64,000 nucleotides of DNA from Tetragonia tetragonoides (GCA_038025085.1 CM076148.1:20006501-20070500), one strand, 5' to 3'; shown: positions 45,845-57,345, counted from the stretch's first letter. Numbers and translations: made by a program. Notes: generated from the sequence alone by a model not told the origin.

Positions 45845-47392
45845 ATGGCAAGTTTTGAAGTTAAGTTTGATAAGTGGTTGCAATCTATGACCCCTGAGGA
45901 GAGGATGAGACTTGTGCCCTTTCACTTGAATGCGTTCTTCCATCTGAAGCAAGTTCAAGTTGTCTGGAACCTTCTTGAGGCTGCGGTTGAATTTTGGGAT
46001 GACAAGCTTCATGTTTTTAGATTCGGGTATAACGAGTTGTGCCCTCTTTCTGAAGAATTTGCTGCCATAATTGGGTTCCCTCATGATCAAGCGCCTGCAA
46101 CTCCATGGCTCGGGGCCAACCTTGAAGGTTATTACAAAAGGTATCTTGGTTTATCCCCAACACAAGCCTCTGGTGTGGCTAGGACCGGTGAGCTAAACCT
46201 CAATGGCGTGATTGACATCTTTTTCCCCAAGGTAAGGGATGATCATAGTGAGACATATTATAGGCGTGCTTTTATCTTGTGTCTCTTACATAGGTACCTC
46301 TTTGTTGGTGGAAGTAATAATGGTAAAACCTGCATGCTTAGAATTGTTGAACAAATTCAAAACGATTTTACCCTTATGTCTCTTGTTCTTGGTGAAACCC
46401 TAATGTGCTTGGATCGCAAGAAGCAAGAACCAACTCATGGTGGATGGATGGGAAGCCCTCTTCTCCTTCAAGTGAGTGCTTGAATAATTGCCTTGAATAT
46501 AAAGTTTGAATCTTTAATGTATACCTAACTTTATCGTTTTTGTGTTTGTGATTTTTTTTTATAGATATGGCTTTTGGAGCATATGTGCTTCATTGAGAGG
46601 CCGGCTAATGCGCTCAAATATCAACCAAAGCAGTTCCCTGCCCGCCGAAGGCTTTATTATGAATCCACCATTGATGAATAGTGTGGATACCTTAAAGCTT
46701 GCCCTTTGCTAAGATGGACTGTCAAGTGGTGGGGTCTAAAATCCGCAATCGGATGCAGCATGGAGACGGGATATTATCAAATCCTTGGTCTTCAAGATTT
46801 GACTTACATATTTCCTAGCCGTATCATGCGGCAATATGGGAAACGCCAGATCATCCCACAGAAGGATAGTGTTGCGCCTGCAACCCGGGTTTTGACTATT
46901 AGTATGGTAAGGTCATGGGAGTGTGCATGGGATCGTCGCCCTAAGTGGACTATTCCTCATATCAAGGCCCCAACGGCGATATCTTCAGCTTATGAAGCTT
47001 GGATGGACTGTAAGACTGCGGAAGGTCGTCGTGGATGCAGAAAATCCGAACAAGATGATCTTAAGGCCCAATCGGTCAAGGCTAGCTTAAGGCTTTCTGA
47101 CCCCAATGATCCTAAAGGGAAGGGTAAACAAAAGGGAGTCAAGCATGTGAAAAGTGTTCTCAACCCAAAGGCCAAGAAAGCTTTAGCCGAGATTACTACT
47201 AAGCCAGAGGAGAGACCCCAAATTCGGGCCAATGATCCTGAAGCCTCTACAAGTGATCCTCTAACGGAGGTTGAAAAAGAAGAGGAGCCTGTGGTCCGAG
47301 AGAGATGGGCTCCCAAGGAACGCGAAGTGGAAGGCCCAAAAGTTGATGAACTCATGGAGGATGTTGCCCCTACTACCGAAGCTACGGAGTAG
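45845..47392 (+). pseudogene. DUF7745 / plant-mobile-domain-like protein, antisense gene 2 of element 1 (one stop codon)
   Basis: Two exons, 45845-46471 and 46565-47392, joined by a phase-0 intron (CAA|GTGAGT and a T-rich tract before TATAG). The product would be about 484 residues. Exon 1 has EFWDDKLHVFRFGYNELCPL, then FAAIIGFP, then NLNGVIDIFFPKVRDD and LGETLMCLDRKK. Exon 2 has IWLLEHMCFIERP, LLRWTVKWWGLKSA and ILGLQDLTYIFPSRIMRQYG. The tail is Lys/Glu-rich. A single in-frame TAG at 46679-46681 is the only defect seen; it may be a recent mutation. The domain is a plant family of unknown function often found with transposons. It follows gene 1 in the same direction. Confidence 0.8.
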
Positions 47393-47827
47393 TCTATTAA
47401 GAAATACTCTTTTGGAGCATGTCTAGCTTAGGATTGCCTTTTATTTGCTTTGAATTTAAAAAGGGTGATGTGCCCATCTTTTTTTAATTTAGTTAATTTA
47501 TTTTTATTGCTTAGGAATTGCCAAGTCTTGTAATGGACTTTATTATTATTTATTTATGGAGACATGCTCATTTTAATATTGCAACCTTGTGTTTATTATG
47601 TGCACAAATTTTAACAACTTTTGAATGCGAATTTGATGAAGGAACCGGGCCCAATTGCAATTGGGTTGTCCTACGTATCCTTTTAGGGGAATCAGGCCAC
47701 TCGTAATTCTTATCCATTTTTTTTTTAACATTCAATCCCGTTTTTTTCTTTTTTTTTTTTTTTTTTTTTTTTCGGGATTAGTTAGCCTTGTGTGGGCCTC
47801 TCGAAAGTGTTATATTGGGTGTCTTGC
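47393..47827. other. convergent spacer between antisense gene 2 and pol
   Basis: Plus-strand transcription of gene 2 and minus-strand transcription of pol meet here. It contains a long T tract (about 47741-47772). No gene. Confidence 0.6.
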
Positions 47828-48990
47828 CTAAGCATAGAACCTTTTTAATTGATCCATGTTTATCCATTGACTAAATTCGATCCCGTCTAAATCTGCCAAT
47901 CTTGCAGCGCCACCCGTTAAGATCTTTGTGATGACAAACGGGCCCGACCAGTTGGGTCAAAATTTGCCTCTTGGGTTAGTGACATTGGCCCTTACTTCTT
48001 TAAGTACTAAGTCTCCAACCTTAAGGTCTCTCATTTTGAGCCTTTGATTAAAGTGCCTAGTTAGCCTTTTTTGATAGACTCTTACATTGTGCAAAGCTTG
48101 CAACCTTTTCTCATCCAGCAGGACTAATTGGTCATAACGGGCTTGGATCCAATCTATTTTTGGGATTTGACTTTCCAAAACGATCCTTAGTGATGGGATC
48201 TCTAGTTCGATTGGTAATACGGCTTCCATTCCGTAAACCAGGGAGTATGGTGTTGCTCCTGTTGATGCGCGAACTGATGTCCTATAACCCCAAAGTGCGA
48301 ATGGCAGCTTGTCGGGCCAGTCATGATAATTTTCGGACATTCTTTCAATGATTTTCTTGATATTCATGTTGGCTGCTTCTACTGCACCGTTTGTTTGCGG
48401 TCTGTAGGGAGATGACTTTCGATGCTGGATCTTAAACTGGGCTAAAAGCTCAATTACCTCTTTCATGAAGTGTGACCCATTATCACTGATGATTTCTTGG
48501 GGAACTCCATATCTAGCTATTATGTTATTCTTAATGAACTTTACCACGTGCTTTGCTTTGAGCTTTGCGTATGATTGCGCCTCAACCCATTTGGTAAAGT
48601 AGTCGATTGCGACTAGGATATATTTGTGGCCTCCTTTTCCTGTCGAGGTTATTTTACCGATGATATCAATTCCCAAGCTGAGAAAGGCCAAGGTGAGGTG
48701 AAGGTATATAATGGGCTTGGTGGTAGGTGTTGTAGATTTGCATGGGTTTGGCATTGTGTGGATCTTTTGACGAACTCACAACAATCATTTTCCATCGTTG
48801 TTCAATAATACACGAGCCTTATTATTTTCCTAGATAGCATCATACCGTTCATGTGCGGTCCGCATACTCCTACATGTACTTCTCTTAAGACCTTATGGGC
48901 CATTTCGGTACCTAGGCAGCGGAGGTTGACTCCATTTGGGCTTTTCTTGTATATTTCACCCTGTACTTCCAAGAATTGGGCCGCGAGCCT
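47828..48990 (-). pseudogene. element 1 integrase
   Basis: The zinc-finger region (HVGVCGPHMNGMMLSRKI, then CCEFVKRSTQCQ) is at about 48880-48730. A frameshift near 48700-48750 leads into the core 48754-47957 with the first Asp after IGKI.., SDNGSHF (second Asp) and GAVEAANMNIKKI (Glu). The C-terminal part reads PNWSGPFVITKIL and ends at a stop at 47828. In-frame stops lie at 48802-48804 and 47957-47959. It would join element cDNA to the host chromosome. Confidence 0.88.
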
Positions 48991-48999
48991 TCTGAGTGC

Positions 49000-49600
49000 T
49001 TTCTGGGCTCTAGGGCTAGAATCAGGAGGGTAGAGCTGATAAACAAGTAGATTTTTTATATCGGTGTACCACTCATCTTCTTCATCGTGGAACACTTCCA
49101 GGGCGTCGCAATATGAAGGCTCGGATCTCCTTTGTACACAGATGAGCATCATTCGAATAGTTTCGGGTATGTTGATCATACTTGCTAATTTAGCCAAGGC
49201 GTCTGCAAATTGATTATCTTCTCGTGGAAGGTATGTAAAGTGTATTTGATTTAAATACACTATGATCTTATCTAAGTATTCCTGGTAGAGTGCTAGAGAT
49301 TTACTTTTAACCTTCCATACTTTGGAAATTTGGTTAATTATGAGTGACGAGTCCCCATAGACTCGGAGTGTCTTAATGCCAAGGCCTATGGCGGATTGCA
49401 GTTCTATCATGCAAGCTTCATATTCGGCGCCATTATTTGTAACCTCATGGTCTAGTTTGACTGAAATGGGTGTGTGTGCACCTTCGGGGGATACTATCAG
49501 TATTCCTACTCCAAAACCCTTTTGGTTGGATGCTCCGTCGAAGTATAGCTGCCAAGTTTCGGTGTCTAAGGTCATAACCCCTTCGTCTGGGAAGTGGTAT
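49000..49600 (-). pseudogene. element 1 second (archaeal-like) RNase H
   Basis: The frame around 49575-49180 reads WQLYFDGASNQKGFGVGI, TNNGAEYEACMIELQSAI, VYGDSSLIINQI, then REDNQFADALAKLASM. These carry the Asp, Glu, Asp and Asp positions of RNase H. A second RNase H after the gypsy one is a hallmark of Tat elements. No defect lies inside this domain. Confidence 0.88.
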
Positions 49601-51036
49601 TCGTCCTTGTGATCTGGTTCGTTTATGGCTTGGTCGGCCAGGTATTCCGAAATAGCATGCCCTTTTATGGCTTTTTGATGTTGAAACTTGAGGTCGAACT
49701 CTGAGAGGAGAACGGTCCACCTTGCTATTCTACCATTTAGTATGGGCTTTTCAAATATTTATTTCAAAGGATTTTCTCTTGATCTGATGTGGATCGTGTG
49801 TTGGAGCATGTAGTGTCGTAGCTTTTTGGTAGTTGCTACCAGAGCTAGACATTTTTTTTCCAGGGATGAGTAACGGGTTTCATATTCCAGAAATTTCTCG
49901 CTTACATAGTATATTACTTTCTCTTCCTTATCTACTTCTTGGGCTAGCATGGCCCCCATTGACGTTTTTGTGACCGTAAGGTAGAGGATTAGAGGCATGC
50001 CTGGGATGGGCGGTACTAGAACGGGTGGTTCGGATAAATAGGCTTTAATTTTGTCAAAGGCCTTTTCGCACTGCTCGTCCCATTCTGTCTTTACCTCTTT
50101 TTTGAGTTTCTTGAATATGGGCTCACAAGTGATAGTTAGCTTGGAAATGAACCTGCTAATGTACTGGATTCTTCCTAGGAAGCCTTTTATTTCTTTTTCC
50201 GTTTTCGGACGTGGCATGTCTATTATGTCTTTGATCTTGGATGGATCAATTTCTATCCCCCAGGTGCTTATGACAAATCCTAGAAGTCTGCCAGATGTAA
50301 CTCTGAATGCGCACTTCTTGGGATTAAGCCTCATATTGTACTTCCTAATCCTGTCAAAGAACTTTTAAAGTGAGGGTACATGCCCTTCTCTGTCTTTGGA
50401 CTTTATGATCATATCATCTACGTACACCTCAGCTTCTTTATGCATCATATCATGGAGTAGGGTCGTAGCGGTTCTTTGTTATGTGGCTCCCGCATTCTTA
50501 AGCCCGAACGGCATTACTGTATAGCAATAAGTGCCCCACTGTGTGATGAAAGTGGTTTCCTCTTCGTCCTCTTTGGCCATTAGGACTTGGTTATATCCTG
50601 CGTACCCGTCCATGAATGATAGAAGGGCGTGTCCGGCGGTGTTATCTACCAAGACGTCTATATGAGGTAAGGGAAAGTCATCTTTTGGACTTGCTTTGTT
50701 CAGGTCCCTAAAATCTACACACATTCGGACCCGTCCGTCCTTTTTCAGGACTGGGACAATGTTGGCTACCCAATCGAGGTAATTGGCCACTCTTATGAAG
50801 CCTGTCTCTAGTTGTTTCTAGACTTCTTTCATCTTAAGAGCCCATTCTGGCTTCATTCTTCTCAACTTTTGTTTGACTGGTTTGCAGTCGGGGTTTAGTG
50901 GAATGGTATGCTGAGCAATTTTGCGGTCTATGCCTGGCTTGTCCTTGTAGGACCAGGCGAAAACATCCGTATATTTCTTTAGGAGTGTTACGAAATGTTT
51001 GCGTTCATTGGATGTTAAAGACAAGCCTATTTGCAC
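49600..51036 (-). pseudogene. element 1 reverse transcriptase and gypsy RNase H
   Basis: Frames 51036-50818, 50790-50479, about 50478-50368 and 50334-49759. Blocks in order: HTIPLNPDCKPVKQKLRRMK, MCVDFRDLNKASPKDDFPLP, VMPFGLKNAGAT, YVDDMIIKSK (catalytic, about 50410-50425), then GFLGRIQYISRFISKL and the RNase H part with SLEKKCLALV. In-frame stops lie at 50818-50820, 50479-50481, 50365-50367 and 49759-49761. The RT frame is offset from gag-protease near 51095. Confidence 0.9.
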
Positions 51037-51086
51037 GTGGCGAGGCTCATCATTAGTTGCAATGTTTATTGTCTCCGTTTCTTCGA

Positions 51087-54000
51087 CTATTGAAGTCTTT
51101 TGCTGATGTTTATTAGTGCTTTAATAACTTCTTTCGGCAATTCCGTTATATTTTCTGAATTATTAGCAGTGAGGCAATCCGAGTAAGCAAAATCGACGTT
51201 CATAATATTAATAGAAGCGGACAATACATCAATGAGGTCATCACTAAGGACCTTAGGAATAGACTGGGGTGGACTACCCGACACTTCTAGGATAACAGAC
51301 TCAGAATCAGACTCGGACTCGGAATCGGAATTGGGCCCTCCCGTAGGACCGTTGCGGATGGTGAACTTGTACTTGGCTCCCTTGACTTGGGTCCAATTCC
51401 TCTCGTGCTTCCAGGTGGTGTGGTTGGGCCCGATTGGGGCGATCAGCTTAGTCGGGTCGAAACCTTCGTTGAAAAGCACAGTAAGGGGAAGTTTGGTTGT
51501 GATCTCGTCGTATTGGCGACGCTCTTCGCCAAATAAAAGCCCAAAGTCGTTGGGTGCCATGTCATTAGCCCAATCTTTAGTGGATTGGTGCTCACTGGGA
51601 GGTATGGGTGTGCCTTCACTCATGAGAAAACAGTCTTGAAATGCCTCTAAGCCTGGCATTAGGATCTCGTTGATTGTGTATGGTTCAGGGAATCCGTAGT
51701 AAGGATATGGGTCGCCTTCCTGAAGGAATTGCCCGTTGAGGGTGAAGGGATAAGGATCCATGTTATGTATAACGGGTTTGTTAGCCGCATGGGCTCTTTT
51801 CTTAGCCATTACTTTGGATATGTAGGCCCTAACTTCTTGCCTTGTGGGCCTGTAGTCAAGCCCAAATAAGTCATTTTTGATCTTGGTGTTCCAAAAGGCT
51901 TGAGCGACCTTGGGATGAGGGCCCAAAGTGGTACCTGGGAAGTGGCCTTGCTTTCTAAGTAAAGCATTCACATTGAGTGTGGGCTCTATTGTTTCTATGA
52001 AGGCTATCTTCTGAAAACCCCCCAACTCTTCGTCTTGCTCATTATGTTCTATCTTTAGGACTGAAACTTTCTCAATCTGGGCTATCATAGTATCAGCGCA
52101 GACCTCCAAGGTGGATCCTGCCAAGGATAGTTTCACCTTTTGATGCAGAGTTAAGGCTACAGCATTTAACCCATGTAACCAGGGCCTTCCCAAGAGTAGG
52201 TTGAAAGTTGCTGGAATGTCGATCGCATGGAATTGGACCATTTTCTCGATGGGCCCAATATTGATATTCATGGAGAAGGTACCCAATACGTTTCTTTTGG
52301 AATTATCGTAGGCCCTTAACCCTTGTGCGGAATGCGCGAGGTTGTTGCAGTCTATTTTGAGGTGTTCAGCAGTCCTCAAAGGGCTTACATTTACAGCCGA
52401 GCCATTGTCGACTAAAGTCATAGGGACTTGTCTTTGTTGACAGATTACAGTAAGATAAAGGGCTTTGTTGTGGTGAATACCTTCGAGTGGAAGGTCTTTG
52501 TCAGAAAAGGTGATGGGTGTGGATGACTTTCCTTGAATTAGGAGGTTGACTACCTCTTCAGGGGTGGCGTTTGGAGAAATGGTGGTTGCATTCAGGGCCT
52601 CTAACACGGCCCTTCTATGAGTGATAGAAGTGGTTAACAGTTGCCAAATGGATATATTAGCTTTCGTTCTTTGCAGTTGCTTGAGGATATTAGTCCCATC
52701 ATCTTCTTTCGCCATTTCCCTTTGGGCTGAATCCCTATTGGGGATGGCTGCAGGCTCTACGGGTTGGATTTGAGGTGGATCCATGTAGATGTTTTCGGGC
52801 CTGAATTGGCGTCCCGATCTTGTGAGATAATTTAGAGCTTTGTCATCTTCTTCCTTCTCATCATCGGAGATATCATACCAAGTTTTGCCTTTGGTTATGT
52901 CATGGACTTGAGGAGTCAACACAACTTCTGGATCAGTATATGCCGCATTGTCTTCTTCATCACTATCCCAAAGGCAGCAGACGTCCAGCGTGGATCTTGG
53001 GCTTGAGTATGGTGGTATAGCCTGTCTAATAGGTGTGATCAAATAGGAGGGATCAAACCCTTCTTCTATGTCAATAGCAAAGGAGTTCCCAAGGGGATTG
53101 TTGTTGTTACTGGGAGGTGGTGCATCTTTAGGCAATGGTATGGTGTCATTGTCAAACAAGTCTTGGATTTTATCCTTAAGGGTGTAACACTTTTCAGTAT
53201 CGTGCCCACGCCCCCTATGGTATTTGCAGAATGCGGACTTGTTCCAATATGGTGACCTTTTCTCTACAGGTGGATCGGGGGTAGGCCCAATCGGATGTAG
53301 ATAGTCTCCTTTGATCAACTTATCTAGAGCTTCGACATAAGTCATCCCGAGGGGAATGTACCTTCTTGGACACCTATCAGCTATGGCGTTTACTTCATTT
53401 CCTCTACTAGTGGAGGTATGGTTGGTATTGGTATTTTTTTTATCCTTATATCCACTTGTGTTGTTATTGTAAGTGACTTTGTTCTTCCCCCTTTGGAGTT
53501 GGTCATCTTCAATGGCCATGCCCACTTCAATTAATTGGGCATAGGTGGTTATGGGTTGAAACTTCATGTGCTCACGGTATTCAGATGCCAAATTCTGGAC
53601 TAGCATGCGGATTTGATCCCTTTCAGATGGGCGATCGATCATTTCGGCGACTTTAGTCCTCCATCTTCTCACGAAACTAGTGAATCCTTCTTTGTCTCCT
53701 TGCTTGGTGATGTCCAGCTCTCTTAATGTCATGGGTGGCAAGACATTGTCAGCATATCTCTGAAGGAATAGTGTGGATAGATCTTCCCATTTTTCCAACT
53801 TTTGGGTGGACAACTTGAAGAACCAGGCCCTGACAGCAGGATCCAAGGTTTGGGGAAAGAGGTGAACATACAGCTCTTGTTCAATGTCTCTAAGGCCCAA
53901 TGCAGTAGTAAAAGCCCTAATGTGATCTTGTGGATCGTCTCCTTTAAATGTGGGAACTTCAGGCATGAAGAACTTGGTGGGCAATTTTCCCTTAATGTGG

Positions 54001-54473
54001 GGAGCATATCCCTCAGAATTAATGATCATGTCGTTGAAGGCGCGACTCTTACCTAGGACGGATTCAAGCCTGTTTAGCTTGGCTTGAAGTTCTTGCACCT
54101 CTTTAGTGAAGGGTTCGGCCTTTTCCCCATCGGGCTTGGGCTCATCATCATCTTTAGTAGGAGGATCCAACTTGGCGACACGGGCTTCCATATCAGTGAA
54201 TCTAGCATTCATAGCGACCATTTGGGCTAAAAGGTCATCCATCTTTTGGTCAGCGGTTCTCTCAGCGTCTCCAGACATAACAGACTTAGGCGAGTTAGGT
54301 GGTGAGGCTTGAGGTGACAATGGCGGTGTGCGAAGGTAATCGAGTCAAACAGGGCCCACGAACTGTGCTTGTGGTGAAGGTTCGAACGACAACTTGCGGA
54401 CTAACCTCTTGCTGGACTCGTCTCTCTCCCATTCCCTAGGACCAGGATCTCTACTTCTACCAATTCTGGACAT
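51087..54473 (-). CDS. element 1 gag-protease
   Basis: The 1077-residue open frame starts at 54320; an upstream ATG at 54473 (MSRIGRSRDPGPREWERD) reads into it but for one TGA at 54345-54347. After a coiled-coil-like N-terminus, the gag domain covers about residues 105-260 (LDPAVRAWFFKLSTQKLEKW, FTSFVRRWRTKVAEMIDRPS). The nucleocapsid motif is CKYHRGRGHDTEKC (about 365). The protease has MTLVDNGSAVNVSPL (about 650) with DNGS at the active site, and HAIDIPATFNLLLGRPWLHG. The end is acidic (SDSESESDSES). Gag builds the particle and the protease cuts the polyprotein. It is the longest open frame of the element; the C-terminus meets pol in another frame. Confidence 0.88.
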
Positions 54474-55455
54474 AAAAAGGCCCGTTTAAGAAAATAGAAA
54501 ATAAATGGGAACTTCCACATAAAAAAAAAAAGAATTTTATTTAAAACAAATGTGGGAAGAGAATCTAGCATTAATCCTCAACATGGTGATCTTTTGGGCA
54601 AGACGCGATTTTATGTAAATAAAATATTCTAATCAATGATCTTTCGACTCTATCAGAATTATAAATACTCTTGACTTGCATACGGGATGAAATTCCCTAA
54701 TTTAAGGAAAATATATACTCTTGACTTGCATACGGGATAAAATTGGACTCTTTTTTTTATTTGGTGAAAGATCATTGACGGGAATATGTTATTTGCATGC
54801 AATCTAATTCTTATGGAAAGGAACGTCTTCCTAACGTGGTCATTAGCATCGTCGGCGTCATACAGGGATTCTACTTCCTAAAAAGATAAGATCCTAGACT
54901 CTATTTGTAAACCTGGCTCACGCGTAAGAGGGAAACCATCCATAACCAGGACTCAAATAAAAGAATCCTAAGGGGGGATCTAATCCTAATATCCTATGGA
55001 AACTAATCACATAGCAAGGAAACAACTAATAAAGCAATTAGCACTTTGATATGGACCATGAAACTTAATGCAATAGTTGGACACGAACTATGGTTGGATA
55101 AAGTAACCCATGAGCGGATGCGTTTTGTCATCTATGGGGTGCATAGTAAGACTAGACGTACCGTTTTACACATCTCGGATGGAAACATGTAAATGTCATG
55201 GGGTGGAACACGACTATGTGCAAAGGTAATTCGGACCGAGTGGGTCACTGGCCTAAGTCATAGACAATGTTCCAAATGGTAGATCCTATAATGGCGTGGT
55301 GATGTCTTTCAACATCTTGCAAAGATAATACATGCAATATGAATGATATGGATGCAAAAAAGGCAAAGAAAATAAACATGTACGGTAATTGAACCAAATA
55401 GCTAAAAATAAATCATTGACATGGATAAGTGTTCGAATTACATCCTCTTATTAAG
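54474..55455 (-). other. element 1 untranslated leader
   Basis: It lies between the primer site and gag. A direct repeat with actcttgacttgcatacggg occurs at about 54668 and 54718. No gene is seen. Confidence 0.6.
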
Positions 55456-55473
55456 TCCCCAGTGAAATCGCCA
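55456..55473 (-). other. primer-binding site of element 1
   Basis: TGGCGATTTCACTGGGGA on the minus strand, two bases after the LTR end CTTACA. The form is typical of Tat elements; I do not assign the tRNA. Confidence 0.75.
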
Positions 55474-56462
55474 CTGTAAGAACCCTCGCCTTTCTGGCGC
55501 GCTTTCGATTTTTAGTTGAGATTAATGGTTCTTAAATATGTGTCACGTGCGATTTAAATTAATTATAAAGAACAATAATTTGCAAATAATAAGCCGCCAC
55601 CAATTTTTAAGGAAACAATTGGAAACCATCAAAAGTGCATCCAATTCCTATTGGGAATTGACTCATGCCCGTGGGGACTAAGTATTGAGTTCGGGGATGT
55701 AGGTACGAAATAAACAAAACAAATCTCATCTAAATCGCCCGTATTAACGGCCTCTACTAAGCTTATCCATGTCAAGTATTTATTTATGCCATACCGATCC
55801 ATACAAATTCGGTTGTCCAATGATCCTAAATTAACTAGGCGGGTTAAGAACAACCAAATTATCTACGTTATCACTTTGCACAATTTATATCCAATTTACA
55901 TGCATACTATTTGACAAGCAGAATCAAGATATAAAGCATTAAATTAACGCTCCAACCTACCAACTTTGCTAAACGCGCCATGTATTGCATATGCACATCA
56001 ATAAAATCGTTAGTATCTTCAAAAGAATAATAATAATGCAAAGGTACTAACTTTATGCTAAAACAAACCTAAGAGGCTACTATATGCATGCAAAAACTAC
56101 GAAAAGATGCAAACTTGCATAAACTAATAAAAAGACGCAAACTTTATATTAACTAATCATGCATAATTATATACAAAACCAAAAGCATGCAAATTTATTC
56201 AACCATAATCAAAAGCTAAATAAAACATGATTAATAACAATGAATAAGAGATTTAATAAAGAATTAGGCCCTCAGGATGGTTAACCTGCACGTTCTATTC
56301 GAACGGGACTAGTAGAATTTGAATTGCTCTTCGATCTTGGGTGCTAGGCTAGGTGTATTGCTTGCTTGAATCTTCAGATTTCTGAATTTGGGGAAATATG
56401 TGCTCTCAATGCTCTCAAAATTATGAACTGACTAACCTCCCGCAGAAGAGGATGAAAGGGAG

Positions 56463-56470
56463 TATTTATA
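56463..56470 (-). promoter_or_regulatory. TATA box of the element 1 5' LTR
   Basis: CTCTATAAATACTCCC on the minus strand, downstream of the GC-rich module in the direction of transcription. Transcription would start near 56435 and read through gag-pol. Confidence 0.7.
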
Positions 56471-56504
56471 GAGTTGGGGGACGGATTTAGGGGCCTAGGG
56501 CGAG

Positions 56505-56740
56505 AAGCCCGGCGCCAAAACTCGGCCTAGTCAAAAAATGGGTTCAGTGGCCACACAGAAGGCAACTGAGGCCCGCGGTGGCCACTGGGGCTCAGCGGCT
56601 GGGCCGCTGAGGCTCGGCAGCTGGCCGCCGAAACTCCTCGGCTGTCCGCTGGGGCCAGCGGCTGGCCTGATAGCCCCTGCTGTCACGCGCTGGCCGCTGA
56701 GCAGCCTGCGAAGGCCGCCGGACCTGACGGCGCGCGCGTG
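56505..56740. repeat. GC-rich CAGCGGC/GCCGCTG module, 5' LTR copy
   Basis: It matches the 3' LTR copy and carries gctcagcggctgggccgct at 56590-56608. It lies directly upstream of the LTR TATA box. Confidence 0.85.
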
Positions 56741-57052
56741 ATTAGGGTTTTTGACTTTTTATGCTCTGTAAATTACGAAATTGCCCTTGGGCTGGCCCAA
56801 GGGGCCGAGATTGAGCAGTTTTGACCCAAATCTTTGAGACGCGATATCTCTTGATCCGGGAACCTGATTGAGGCAAGGTCAAAGGCGTTGGAATCCTTAT
56901 AACAAGGGCTATCCAAAGACTGAGGTTTTAAGGAATTTGGTCTAGGTTTCCGAGCAATTTCCTTTTCTACTTATGTCCATGTTAATCCATTACATCATCA
57001 TCGGGCGTTGCGGTGTCAGGGGATGAGAACCGATTAGGGTGTCTACAATTAG

Positions 57053-57345
57053 TAGGACTCTTCTAGGAATTACTGCATTCCTAGAACCGTCCTATTTACA
57101 CGCATGTAACAAGTTTAGTCTGTTATTGCCAATAGGTTAGGTAATGTTCCCTTTGAAGCACACTTTAACATTTTCTCTAAAATATAACTGAGTTGCCAGA
57201 GAAAACGTTGTCTAGACTTGTTTCTTGTTGATCTCCATCCAAGCTCTTGAATGAGACCCAAAAACACTAGAAAACAAGTCAAATACATCACACATTATAA
57301 TAGTTTGTTAGCATCCAAACTTACCTTAAGATCAAATGTCTCAAC
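57053..57345 (-). repeat. copia 5' LTR, outer part
   Basis: Follows the right ATTAG copy of element 1. In the LTR sense it starts TGTTGAGACATTTGATC at 57345 and continues at 40140. The TGTTGAGA start is typical of SIRE-type LTRs. Confidence 0.75.

Larger units (their letters stand above)
40141..57047 (-). mobile_element. element 1: Tat-type Ty3/gypsy element with two antisense plant-mobile-domain genes
   Basis: A complete 16.9-kb element: 5' LTR 57047-55475, primer site, gag-protease, RT, gypsy RNase H, a second (archaeal-like) RNase H, integrase, then two plus-strand genes, tandem repeats, polypurine tract and 3' LTR 41662-40141. The doubled RNase H, the TGGCGA primer site and the AAAGTGGGGGC polypurine tract fit the Tat lineage. 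A hand count gives about 14 differences in the first 480 bp of the LTR pair, about 3 percent, so it is fairly young. The pol region carries six stops and a frameshift, so this copy would need help to move. Confidence 0.93.
55475..57047 (-). repeat. element 1, 5' LTR
   Basis: 1573 bp with TGTAAGAACC and GGTGTCTACA as forward edges. In the LTR sense it begins TGTAGACACC. It carries the GC-rich module upstream of an intact TATA box (56463-56470). Confidence 0.93.
34132..57345 (-). mobile_element. SIRE-type Ty1/copia element, split by element 1
   Basis: The coding region is 38971-34132 on the minus strand in copia order: gag, nucleocapsid, protease, integrase, RT, RNase H. A primer-binding site for initiator tRNA-Met (TGGTATCAAAGC, 39215-39204) lies upstream. 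The 5' LTR begins, in its sense, TGTTGAGACA at 57345. It is interrupted by element 1 (40141-57047) and resumes at 40140 to about 39220. The 3' LTR was not found. The long gag tail with a second segment and the integrase C-terminal block with SDEAIFVGYPLRSKAYKVFN point to the SIRE (Sirevirus) lineage. Many stops and frame changes make it inactive. Confidence 0.8.
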
